Positions 41,295 through 50,547 of a stretch of DNA of 64,000 nt are shown one piece after another. Each line of letters begins with the position of its first letter. The stretch's first letter is position 1. The notes below the pieces were generated by a model that made no database searches, was not told the DNA's origin, and saw nothing but the letters and a program-made list of their open reading frames with translations. A program made the position numbers and the translations under genes. The DNA is from Parafilimonas sp. (GTDB taxonomy: Bacteria > Bacteroidota > Bacteroidia > Chitinophagales > Chitinophagaceae): positions 24,848-88,847 of the forward strand of contig JAFMEZ010000002.1 of assembly GCA_017856455.1 (NCBI GenBank), read 5' to 3'.

Positions 41295-42440
41295 TTATTT
41301 CGCTGCTGTTGTCAACAATTGACCTTCGTAAATACCCTGAAATCCTTTTGTGATAAGTTTCTCATTGGTATTCAAGCCTGATTTTACCTCAATCAATTCA
41401 TCATAAAATTCACCTATGGTGATTGTCTTCTTGCGAGCAATTAACTTGCCGTTTTCTTCTGACATCACAAATACATATTTTCCTTTTTCATCCGTTTGCA
41501 CAGTTTCTACAGGAACAACTATTGCATTTTTAGCCTGATGGTCAAGCAATTTCACGATAGCCACCTGATTCGGTTTGATATTTGTTTTAGAGGGAAGCTT
41601 GGCTTCAGCCACAAAGCTTCTTGAAGTAATATTAATGGTTTCAGCAATAACACTGATCTGTGAATTGAATGTTTCATTCAGATCTGGAATATTGATGATG
41701 GCAGACATCCCTTTCTTTACTTTGCTGATATAATTTTCTGGAATATCTACAATAGCTTTCAAATTACCTGGGTTAACAATTACAATAGTTGCCATTGGGT
41801 TACCTACGAAAGTTTCTCCCACTTTGATACCAACGCTTTCGATGATTCCACTCACCTCAGCAGTAACTTGAGTCGTGCTGAGTTGTTCTTTTACCAATGC
41901 CAATTGTTTTTCCAAGCTCTCTACATTGTTTTTGGCAGAAAGAAATTGTACTTCTGTGCCGATTCCCTCTTTCCATAAGTTTTCTTGTCTTGAGAAAATA
42001 TTTTTAGCAAATGACAATTGACTTTCTACTTGTTTGATGTTCTGTTGTACGATACCATCTTCCAATTTCATGAGCAGTTGTCCTTTTCTTACTGCATCAC
42101 CTTGTTTTACAAAAATCTGCTTTACCTGTCCGCCCATTCCTCTTGGTGTTACATAAGAAACATTTTCGGTAGACACTTTACCTTGAAGTTCGATATAGTG
42201 ACTGAAATCTTGTGTTGTAAGCATTGTAGTCTCTACAAGTTTTAATTTTTCAGCACCGGTACTTCCTGAAATTTTGTTGATTTCAGTTTGAAGGGCATTG
42301 ATTTTGTTATTGAGCTCATCTCTTTGTTTTGTAAGAGATTCCAAAGTTGATTTTTTGCTTGCCAGATCCTGATTGGCTTCTTTTTTACCACCGCAGGATG
42401 CCAAGAAAGCAAGTGTTACGATTACGAATAGCTTTTTCAT
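41295..42440 (-). CDS. RND efflux periplasmic adaptor (MFP) lipoprotein
   Basis: 'MKKLFVIVTLAFLASCGGKKE'; coiled coil; 'GGQVKQIFVKQGDAVRKGQLLMKLED'. Confidence 0.95.
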   Translation of the reverse strand: MKKLFVIVTLAFLASCGGKKEANQDLASKKSTLESLTKQRDELNNKINALQTEINKISGSTGAEKLKLVETTMLTTQDFSHYIELQGKVSTENVSYVTPRGMGGQVKQIFVKQGDAVRKGQLLMKLEDGIVQQNIKQVESQLSFAKNIFSRQENLWKEGIGTEVQFLSAKNNVESLEKQLALVKEQLSTTQVTAEVSGIIESVGIKVGETFVGNPMATIVIVNPGNLKAIVDIPENYISKVKKGMSAIINIPDLNETFNSQISVIAETINITSRSFVAEAKLPSKTNIKPNQVAIVKLLDHQAKNAIVVPVETVQTDEKGKYVFVMSEENGKLIARKKTITIGEFYDELIEVKSGLNTNEKLITKGFQGIYEGQLLTTAAK

Positions 42441-42458
42441 ATTGATCTATTATATATT

Positions 42459-43859
42459 TTAAAGTTTACCTAGTGCTTTTGTGAAAGAAATTTTTGCATT
42501 AACGGCATCAAACAATGCCTGGAAGTAGTTTGATTGTGCATTTTCTAACTCTGTTTGGGTTTGCAACAATTCAAAACTAGAGCCCAATCCCTGCTCATAT
42601 TTTTTCTTGGTTGTATTGTATACTTTCTCAGCAAGCTGAACATTTCTCTCTTGAACATCTAATGATGAGAGTGCATTCTTGAATTGAGTAGAGGAAGCTT
42701 TGAGCTGAAGATCTATTGCTCTTTGCAGATTTTGAATCGTGTTATCAATTTTTTCAACGTTCATGTTAGCCTGCTTGATGCGTTGATTCTTTTGTCCGCC
42801 ATCAAAAATGGGCACACTCAAATTAATACCAAGAACAGAAGCCTTGAACCATTTTTGATTAAAGTCAAAAAAGTTGAACTCTTGTCTCAATGCGTTTCTG
42901 CTATAACTCCAATAGCTTGCCAACGTTGGGGCAAATGAGAGTTTTTGTCTCTTTAGATCCAAGCCCTGTAAATCTCTTACTACATTGAGCAATTGAATTT
43001 CTTTTCTGTCGGTATAGTTGAAATTTCCAAGTTCGAGGAGTCCTTTTTTCACCAAGTCTTCTGTGAGTACATCTGTCAATTGTAGGCTATCCTTTTGGTC
43101 AATGGAAAGCACAAATTTTAAAGATGCATATCCAATTTCAATCAATCTTTCAATTTGACTTGAGGTGGTGCTCAGATTATTTAACGTTACCTGTGTTTTG
43201 TCAATATCCAATTTTTCTGCAAAGCCATTTTTAAAGAGCTTTTCTTGGTCTTGCTTTAACTTGTCTAATCGCTTGATGCTCTCATCAAGGTAATGCTTTC
43301 TTTTCTCGGCAATTAAAATGCTGTAATAAGCGCGCAATACATTGCTTTTAACAGAATCTTCCATTACACGGATGTTCGCATCAGTGTAATCTACTGCCTT
43401 CTTTCTGGCAGAAATGGCAATGAACAAATCTGGTTGAAAAAGAAGCTGTTGAAATTGAAAGCCTGCAGTCGATTGCCAAGGCACACCAAACTGTGCAGGG
43501 AAAAATTGCGCTGGTCCTGTTGGTTGTGTGATTGTATTTCCACTTCCATCCTTTACTCCATTTTTTGATAAAACGCCATACACAGCTGGAGAGATGAAGT
43601 CTGGCAATAGTGTTACAGGGATACTGAAGAAGTGTTGCATTTGAACACTACCATTTACCTGAGGGGTTGCCTGAGCAATATACTCCTTGTTTTTAGCGAT
43701 TTGAATTTCTTTGTCAAGTCGAAGGTTTTTGAGCTCAGTTGCGTTTTTCAATGCCATTGCCGTTGCTTCTGCTGCCGACAACTTGAATGTTTGCTGGGCT
43801 TGGGTTGATCCCAACAACAATTGAAAAACCACTGCAAATAGTAAACTCACACGTGTCAT
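42459..43859 (-). CDS. TolC family outer membrane efflux protein
   Basis: Signal peptide; 'LSAAEATAMALKNATELKNLRLDKEIQIAKNKEYIAQATPQVNGS'; 'EKVYNTTKKKYEQGLGSSFELLQTQTELENAQSNYFQALFDAVNAKISFTKALGKL'. Confidence 0.95.
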   Translation of the reverse strand: MTRVSLLFAVVFQLLLGSTQAQQTFKLSAAEATAMALKNATELKNLRLDKEIQIAKNKEYIAQATPQVNGSVQMQHFFSIPVTLLPDFISPAVYGVLSKNGVKDGSGNTITQPTGPAQFFPAQFGVPWQSTAGFQFQQLLFQPDLFIAISARKKAVDYTDANIRVMEDSVKSNVLRAYYSILIAEKRKHYLDESIKRLDKLKQDQEKLFKNGFAEKLDIDKTQVTLNNLSTTSSQIERLIEIGYASLKFVLSIDQKDSLQLTDVLTEDLVKKGLLELGNFNYTDRKEIQLLNVVRDLQGLDLKRQKLSFAPTLASYWSYSRNALRQEFNFFDFNQKWFKASVLGINLSVPIFDGGQKNQRIKQANMNVEKIDNTIQNLQRAIDLQLKASSTQFKNALSSLDVQERNVQLAEKVYNTTKKKYEQGLGSSFELLQTQTELENAQSNYFQALFDAVNAKISFTKALGKL

Positions 43860-43862
43860 TTG

Positions 43863-44492
43863 TTATTGATTTATATTGTTATTTTCTTTTCGTTTGTTTT
43901 TATATGATTCGATTAAGTTGAATCCTTTTTCAGTGGCTAAGCCGTATAAAAAATTTTCTATGATGACCAATGAAACTTCAGTAACGTTGAATTTTTCTGT
44001 CGGGAATGCATTCATGTTGAATCCCATCATCAAAGTTTCCAACCTGAATTTTGCCAGGATATTAATTTTAATATCACTTCTGTATAAACCTTCTTCGACT
44101 CCCTTTTTTAAATTATTGGAGATGATTGTTAAGAGGAAATCATTCTGATAAGCATGAAATTTTTGAAAGGAGGAAAAATGATACTTCTGCAAATCAAAAA
44201 TCACAACTGGATTCATGTTTCTTGAATGTTTCACCATCATGTCCATCGTATTGAAAATTTCCTCGATGGCATTGGATGCAGATTCAACTGTTTGACGGGT
44301 TTCTGACTGCATGTTGCAGATCTGTCCCTCCAATACCAGGTCAACCAATTCATCCTTGTCCTGAAAATGTTGGTAGAGTGTCTTCTTGGAAATGCCCAAC
44401 TGTGTAGCAATCTCATCCATCGATACCGACCGGATACCCAATTTTAGAAATAGGGTTCTGGCTTCTTGTATGATTCTTTCTTTGAGCTCCAT
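43863..44492 (-). CDS. TetR/AcrR family transcriptional regulator
   Basis: HTH 'IIQEARTLFLKLGIRSVSMDEIATQLGISKKTLYQHFQDKDELVDLVL'. Confidence 0.95.
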   Translation of the reverse strand: MELKERIIQEARTLFLKLGIRSVSMDEIATQLGISKKTLYQHFQDKDELVDLVLEGQICNMQSETRQTVESASNAIEEIFNTMDMMVKHSRNMNPVVIFDLQKYHFSSFQKFHAYQNDFLLTIISNNLKKGVEEGLYRSDIKINILAKFRLETLMMGFNMNAFPTEKFNVTEVSLVIIENFLYGLATEKGFNLIESYKNKRKENNNINQ

Positions 44493-44515
44493 AATTTTGA
44501 GGGCGCAAAACTACG

Positions 44516-44541
44516 GAAACTATTTTTGTTAATGTAGTTTC
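44516..44541. promoter_or_regulatory. Candidate TetR operator upstream of efflux operon
   Basis: GAAACTA-N12-TAGTTTC inverted repeat 24 bp upstream of tetR ATG. Confidence 0.45.
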
Positions 44542-44690
44542 TATGTTAATCTTTTGTAAATATGCAATTCATCATGTTTTTTGTATTTCAGGCCATTTTT
44601 AGGTAATTATTGGTGTTTTTCGTTCAAATTCGGGTGATTTTACCCCAAAATTGGTCATTTTAGGGTGTATATTTGATAAAATACATTAGG

Positions 44691-45320
44691 ATGAAATCAT
44701 TCACGCCAGGGAGGCTAATTTATTATTTTTTCCAGGGACTCATCATCTTGGCGCCGATAGTGATCACCGCATGGGCAGTGGTTTCTTTGTTCAATTTTGT
44801 GGATGATATTTTGCCAAATGTGTTAAGGGTTTTGGTGCCCGATATGGTGAAGTTAGACGCTCAGGGTAATCCGGCTAAGATACCTGGACTTGGATTTCTT
44901 ACAGTTGTATTGATTGTGTTGATTGTAGGATATTTATCCTCACTATTCTTTATATCAAGACTGGTGAATTTATTTGATACGATTTTGGAGAAAACGCCAG
45001 GTATCAAATTAATCTATACAACCGTAAAAGATTTTCTAGAAGCATTTGCTGGAAACAAAAGAAAATTCAATAAACCTGTACTTGTTGCAGTGGATGATAA
45101 GGAAGTATGGAGGTTGGGATTTATTACCCAAACTGATCTTTCGCAATTCGGATTGATCGACTACTATTGCGTTTATGTTCCACATTCTTATGCATTTTCT
45201 GGAGTTACTTATATGGTCCAGAAGGATCGTATCAAGATATTGAATGATGTCAAATCTGGAGATGCAATGAAGTTTATTGTTTCAGGAGGAGTTACTGATT
45301 TAACAGAAGGTGAAGTTTAG
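44691..45320 (+). CDS. DUF502 family membrane protein
   Basis: 'RLIYYFFQGLIILAPIVITAWAVVSLFNFVDDILPN', 'GLGFLTVVLIVLIVGYLSSLF', 'TTVKDFLEAFAGNKRKFNKPVLV'. Confidence 0.9.
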   Translation: MKSFTPGRLIYYFFQGLIILAPIVITAWAVVSLFNFVDDILPNVLRVLVPDMVKLDAQGNPAKIPGLGFLTVVLIVLIVGYLSSLFFISRLVNLFDTILEKTPGIKLIYTTVKDFLEAFAGNKRKFNKPVLVAVDDKEVWRLGFITQTDLSQFGLIDYYCVYVPHSYAFSGVTYMVQKDRIKILNDVKSGDAMKFIVSGGVTDLTEGEV

Positions 45321-45340
45321 TTTCTTTTCTATAATAGTTG

Positions 45341-46234
45341 ATGTGGATGTTGAGGGGATTGGTCTTGATTGTATTTTTTTATTTCTTGCCGTTAGGTACC
45401 TATAGCTGGGGATTCTTTGCTCATCGGTATATTAATTTTCATGCCGTTTTCTTGCTTCCCCCTGAAATGATTGGGTTTTATAAGCAGCATATTCAATACC
45501 TCACATCACATGCAGTAGATCCCGACAAGCGGAGATATATTCTTCCTGATGAAGCACCACGGCATTATATTGATCTCGATCGTTTCAACCAAAATGGGAA
45601 ATATATTTTACCTACAAAATGGGACGAAGCCGTTGACATGTTTTCAGAAGATTCACTTCAGGCACATGGAATTGTTCCATGGTGGATTCAAATCATACAA
45701 TTCAAACTGACAAAAGCATTCATAGAAAAGAACAAAGATGAAATCCTGAAATATTCTGCAGATATCGGTCACTATATTGGTGATGCACATGTTCCCTTGC
45801 ATGCAAGCAGTAATCATAATGGGCAATTGAGCAATCAAATTGGTATCCATGGTTTTTGGGAAAGCAGGTTGCCAGAATTGTTTGCCGCCAACCAATATGA
45901 TATGTTTATAGACAAAGCCTCCTATCTTAAGCAGCCACTTGAATTTATTTGGAATCGTGTATATCAAAGTGCAGCAGCTGCAGATACAGTTTTGGGTGTT
46001 GAGAAACAACTTTCAATGCATCAAAGCGATCAACAAATCTTTTCTTATGAGAAGAGAAATGGCAAATATGAAAAAGTCTATAGTGTCACCTATGCTTCAA
46101 AATACCATCAGGCTTTGCAGGGGATGGTGGAAAGGCGCATGAGAGATGCTACCCATGCCATTGCCTGTTTCTGGTATACAGCATGGGTTGATGCAGGTCA
46201 GCCTAATCTTTCTGAAATCTCCCACCCAAAATAA
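45341..46234 (+). CDS. Zinc-dependent phospholipase C / S1-P1 nuclease-like secreted protein
   Basis: 'WGFFAHRYINFHAVFLLP', 'ADIGHYIGDAHVPLHASSNHNGQLSNQIGIHGFWESRLPEL' metal ligands. Confidence 0.85.
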   Translation: MWMLRGLVLIVFFYFLPLGTYSWGFFAHRYINFHAVFLLPPEMIGFYKQHIQYLTSHAVDPDKRRYILPDEAPRHYIDLDRFNQNGKYILPTKWDEAVDMFSEDSLQAHGIVPWWIQIIQFKLTKAFIEKNKDEILKYSADIGHYIGDAHVPLHASSNHNGQLSNQIGIHGFWESRLPELFAANQYDMFIDKASYLKQPLEFIWNRVYQSAAAADTVLGVEKQLSMHQSDQQIFSYEKRNGKYEKVYSVTYASKYHQALQGMVERRMRDATHAIACFWYTAWVDAGQPNLSEISHPK

Positions 46235-46278
46235 GTATATTCGCGGCACGTTCGAAAGCCTTACTGGCACTCAATTTT

Positions 46279-47346
46279 ATGATACACAATTTTAATGCTG
46301 GTCCAAGCATACTCCCACAAGTCGTTTTTGAAGAAGCCAGTCAGGCTATCCTCAATTTCAACAACACTGGATTATCAATTTTAGAAATCGGTCATCGTAC
46401 TCCATTATTTGAAGAAGTACTTAATGAAGCTGTTGCACTTGTGAAGGAATTGATGCAATTGGATGATCATAAGGAAGTCCTTTTTTTACATGGGGGAGCA
46501 TCTACACAATTCTTTCAATTGCCCATGAATTATCTATCAAAAGATAAAAGAGCTGCATATCTCGATGCGGGTGTATGGGGCACGAAAGCAATCAAAGAGG
46601 CAAAAAGATTCGGACAAGTAGATGTTGTGGCCAGTTCTAAGGATAAGAATTATGCGTACATACCAAAGGACTATGCAGTTCCGCATGAAGCTGTTTATTT
46701 TCATTATACTACTAACAATACGATTGAGGGAACTCAAATGCATTCGATTCCCAATCTCTCAATGCCACTTGTGGCTGATATGAGCAGTGATATTTTAAGT
46801 CGTGTGATGGATTTTAATCGTTTTGCTTTTATCTATGCTGGAGCACAAAAAAATATTGGCGCTGCTGGTGTGAATCTTGTAGTGATTGATAAAAAATTTC
46901 TAGATAAATCATCTTCTACCATTCCATCTATGATGGATTATAAACAACATGTTTCCAATGGATCGATGTTGAATACTCCACCAGTATTTGCGATTTATGT
47001 TTGTTTATTAACCTTAAGGTGGTTGAAAAAAATTGGTGGCGTATCAGCAATTGAAAAAATTAATCTGGAAAAATCTTCTCTGTTATATAATACTTTGGAG
47101 GCTAATCCGATTTTTCACTTGCCAGTTCCAAAAGAGGACAGGAGTCACATGAATGCAGTTTTCACTATGCCCAATGAAGCGTTGGAGAAGAAATTTAATG
47201 CTGTTTGCGAAGAAGCAAATATGGTGGGCATAAAGGGTCATAGAAGTGTTGGTGGTTTTCGTGTGTCTATGTACAATGCATTACCACTCAGCAGTGTTGA
47301 AGCATTGGTAGCGTTGATCAAAGATTTCTCAAATAAACACGCTTAG
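46279..47346 (+). CDS. serC: 3-phosphoserine/phosphohydroxythreonine transaminase
   Basis: 'HNFNAGPSILPQVVFEEASQAILNFNNTGLSILEIGHRTPLFEEVL', 'IYAGAQKNIGAAGVNLVVI', 'GFRVSMYNALPLSSVEALV'. Confidence 0.96.
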   Translation: MIHNFNAGPSILPQVVFEEASQAILNFNNTGLSILEIGHRTPLFEEVLNEAVALVKELMQLDDHKEVLFLHGGASTQFFQLPMNYLSKDKRAAYLDAGVWGTKAIKEAKRFGQVDVVASSKDKNYAYIPKDYAVPHEAVYFHYTTNNTIEGTQMHSIPNLSMPLVADMSSDILSRVMDFNRFAFIYAGAQKNIGAAGVNLVVIDKKFLDKSSSTIPSMMDYKQHVSNGSMLNTPPVFAIYVCLLTLRWLKKIGGVSAIEKINLEKSSLLYNTLEANPIFHLPVPKEDRSHMNAVFTMPNEALEKKFNAVCEEANMVGIKGHRSVGGFRVSMYNALPLSSVEALVALIKDFSNKHA

Positions 47347-47357
47347 ATTTTTTCAAT

Positions 47358-48584
47358 ATGGCAATCATTTTTCCTTTCAAGGCGGTAAGACCTCAAATCA
47401 ATCTGGCAAAAGAAGTTGCATCACCTCCATATGATGTGCTGTCTAGTGATGAAGCAAGAACACTTGCATCATCTCATCAACATTCATTTTTGCATGTTAC
47501 CAAATCTGAAATCGACATGCCGGTTGATTTGAGTATTTATGATAAATCGGTTTATGAAAAGGCAAAAACGAATTTATCTCAGATGCTTGCTGATGGAGTG
47601 CTAATGACAGAAGAAAAAGCATGTTATTATATATACGAATTGATCATGCATGGAAGGAGTCAGACCGGATTGGTATGTTGTTCTTCTGTTGATGACTATG
47701 AAAATGATGTGATTAAAAAACATGAGTTTACACGTCCGGAAAAAGAACAGGATCGCATCAACCATATCAGCATTACTGGAGCCCAAACAGGAAATGTATT
47801 TCTGGCATACCGTAATCATCAATCCATTGATCAGCTGATCACATCATGGAAAGCCAACCAACAACCTGCATATGATTTTATTGCAGATGATGCCATTACA
47901 CATCGTATTTGGGTTGTAAGTGATGATAAAGTAATTCAAGAAATCACAGCACTTTTTCAGAGGGATATTCCATGCACTTATATTGCAGATGGTCATCACC
48001 GTGCTGCCAGTGCTGCAAAAGTGCGTAAGTCACTTGGTAAGGCAGCAGGACCAGAAGCGGGTAAGTTTTTGACCACCCTGTTTCCGGCCAATGAACTAAA
48101 GATTTTGCCTTACAATAGAGTAGTGAAAGATCTGAATGGGATGAGTGTGGAAGATTTTCTTAGTGCGCTACAAGATGATTTCACGGTATCACATTATGAT
48201 ATCCCAGTTGAACCTTCATCGCTCCATGAGTTTGGAATGTATTTAAATGGATTATGGTATCACCTCACAGCAATTGATGGAACGTATGAAGATGATCCAA
48301 TTGGCGTTTTGGATGTTACCATTCTTTCAAATAATGTTTTGGAAAAACATTTAGGCATCAAAGATCAACGTACAGATAAACGAATTGATTTCGTTGGTGG
48401 AATCAGGGGCTTGGCTGAATTAGAAAGAAGAGTTAACAGCGGTGAAATGAAAGTAGCTTTTAGTTTCTATCCTGTAAGCATAGAACAATTGTTCGACATA
48501 GCCGATAGCGGAAATGTAATGCCTCCTAAAAGCACTTGGTTTGAACCTAAATTAAGAGACGGACTCTTAACGCATTTGATTTAA
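47358..48584 (+). CDS. DUF1015 family protein
   Basis: 'IIFPFKAVRPQINLAKEVASPPYDVLSSDEAR', 'TYIADGHHRAASAAKVRKSLG'. Confidence 0.93.
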   Translation: MAIIFPFKAVRPQINLAKEVASPPYDVLSSDEARTLASSHQHSFLHVTKSEIDMPVDLSIYDKSVYEKAKTNLSQMLADGVLMTEEKACYYIYELIMHGRSQTGLVCCSSVDDYENDVIKKHEFTRPEKEQDRINHISITGAQTGNVFLAYRNHQSIDQLITSWKANQQPAYDFIADDAITHRIWVVSDDKVIQEITALFQRDIPCTYIADGHHRAASAAKVRKSLGKAAGPEAGKFLTTLFPANELKILPYNRVVKDLNGMSVEDFLSALQDDFTVSHYDIPVEPSSLHEFGMYLNGLWYHLTAIDGTYEDDPIGVLDVTILSNNVLEKHLGIKDQRTDKRIDFVGGIRGLAELERRVNSGEMKVAFSFYPVSIEQLFDIADSGNVMPPKSTWFEPKLRDGLLTHLI

Positions 48585-50383
48585 GGCTGCTGATCATCAG
48601 CATAAATGCGTTCTATTGCATCACCGTATTTTTCGGTGATGACCTTCCTTTTCAATTTTAATGTTGGCGTCAATTCACCACCATCAATGGTCCATTCTGA
48701 ATTGAGCAACTCAAATTTCTTTACTTGTTCAATATGATTGAACTGTGGGTTGAATTTTTCTACAATTGATTTGTAGAACTCGATCACCTTAGGATGTTTG
48801 GTCATCTCTTCAATGCTGTTATTGGGAATGCCATTTTTCTCACACCAATTTTTCAAATTCGCAAATGCAGGCACGATCAATGCGCCGGTGAATTTACGCT
48901 CAGGACCAACAACCATCATTTGCTCGATGAAAGGAGATTCCTTCATTTTATTTTCAATCGGTTGAGGAGCAACATATTTTCCACCACTGGTCTTGAAAAT
49001 TTCTTTTTTTCTATCTGTGATTTTTAAAAATCCTCCCTCTACCCAAGCGCCAATATCACCTGAGTGAAACCAATTCTCATTATCAATACATTCCGCAGTT
49101 AGATCAGGTCTCTTGTAATATCCCATCATCACATTGGATCCTCTACAGCATATTTCTCCATCCTCTGCCAATTTTACTTCTACATTTTTTATACCTAGAC
49201 CAACGGTGCCAAAACTTCTACCTTTAGATTCAAACCTGTTGACAGTAATAACAGGAGAGGTTTCTGTAAGTCCATATCCTTCCATCACTACAATCTTTGC
49301 AGCAGTAAAAATTCTAAGCAATCTAACCTGACATGCTGCTGCACCTGTTACAATGGCTTTTACATTTCCACCCAGGGCTTCTCTCCATTTTGAAAAGATG
49401 AGTTTGTTTGCAATCGCCAATTGAACATTATAGAAAACACCTTGATTTTTGTTTAACTCAAATTTATTGGCAACACCTACAGCCCAGAAAAATAAATTCT
49501 TTTTTATTCCTGTAAGCTCTCTTCCCTTTGCCATGATCTTTTCATACACCTTTTCCAATAGTCTTGGTACAGTAGTGAAAAGTGTTGGTTTTACTTCTTT
49601 TAAATTATCACCAACAGTATCAATGCTTTCTGCATAATAAATGGATACACCGATATACATGTAGATATAGCTTACCATTCTTTCAAAAATGTGATTGAGC
49701 GGTAAGAAGCTTAAGCAGCGATCACTTGAGTTGGCAACTGCTGAAACAATTTCTTCTACATTTAATACGTTCTCAACAATATTTTTGTGGCTCAACATTA
49801 CTCCTTTGGGGAATCCTGTCGTTCCTGAAGTATAAAGAATTGTTGCGAGCTCTTCTGGTTTGATGGAATTTTTAATGGACTTCAATTGCTCATGATCATC
49901 ATGTGTTCCATTATGCAACAATTCTTTCCAGTTCAATACACCATCAAGTTGATTGAAGGAGTAAACAGCCTGAACTGAAGGTGTTTTAGCGCGAACGGAT
50001 TGAACTTTATTGTATAACTCCTGGTCACTTACAAAAACAATTTTTATAGATGCATCGTTGAATATAAATTCAAGTTCATTCGGACTGATGGTAGGGTAGA
50101 TGGGTGTGAGCAATGCACCAGTTTGTTGAACTGCAAGATCGAGTGTTAGCCACTCCGGACGGTTATTGCTCAGGATTGCAATTTTATCTCTGCCTTCAAG
50201 TGTACCATCTTGATAACCTACTCCAATATGGAGTAGCCCCATGCTTAAACTATCCACCAATTGTCTTACTTCATTGGTGCTGTATTTTTTCCAAGTACCA
50301 TTTTCCTTGGCAGCAAACATGTCTTCTTTTGGAGAGTGCTCCAATTGGTAGTCTAAAAAGTCGAATAATCTTTTAGGTATCAT
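48581..50383 (-). CDS. Long-chain fatty-acid-CoA ligase (AMP-dependent synthetase)
   Basis: 'ILYTSGTTGFPKGVMLSHKNIVENV', 'MEGYGLTETSPVITVN', 'GWFHSGDIGAW'-like, 'ITDRKKEIFKTSGGKYVAPQPIENKMKESPFIEQ'. Confidence 0.94.
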   Translation of the reverse strand: MIPKRLFDFLDYQLEHSPKEDMFAAKENGTWKKYSTNEVRQLVDSLSMGLLHIGVGYQDGTLEGRDKIAILSNNRPEWLTLDLAVQQTGALLTPIYPTISPNELEFIFNDASIKIVFVSDQELYNKVQSVRAKTPSVQAVYSFNQLDGVLNWKELLHNGTHDDHEQLKSIKNSIKPEELATILYTSGTTGFPKGVMLSHKNIVENVLNVEEIVSAVANSSDRCLSFLPLNHIFERMVSYIYMYIGVSIYYAESIDTVGDNLKEVKPTLFTTVPRLLEKVYEKIMAKGRELTGIKKNLFFWAVGVANKFELNKNQGVFYNVQLAIANKLIFSKWREALGGNVKAIVTGAAACQVRLLRIFTAAKIVVMEGYGLTETSPVITVNRFESKGRSFGTVGLGIKNVEVKLAEDGEICCRGSNVMMGYYKRPDLTAECIDNENWFHSGDIGAWVEGGFLKITDRKKEIFKTSGGKYVAPQPIENKMKESPFIEQMMVVGPERKFTGALIVPAFANLKNWCEKNGIPNNSIEEMTKHPKVIEFYKSIVEKFNPQFNHIEQVKKFELLNSEWTIDGGELTPTLKLKRKVITEKYGDAIERIYADDQQP

Positions 50384-50401
50384 ATGGCTATTGCATTAAA
50401 A

Positions 50402-50526
50402 GTTAACAGTTGACGGTTGCCCGCTAACAATATTTTCTTAATTCAAGATAATTCATTTTGTCTCAAAAAAGACAATTGAAAACTTACAACGGGTAAGCCC
50501 TAACAGTCAATGGTTAACCGTTAACC
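50402..50526. repeat. Heptamer repeat locus 5 (GTYRACN class with GTTRTAR-like remnants), two arms ~69 bp apart
   Basis: GTTAACA GTTGACG GTTGCCC GCTAACA (50402-50429); CCTAACA GTCAATG GTTAACC GTTAACC (50499-50526); AACTTACAAC at 50481-50490. Confidence 0.82.
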
Positions 50527-50547
50527 ATGAATAATGATATGTTTTGT

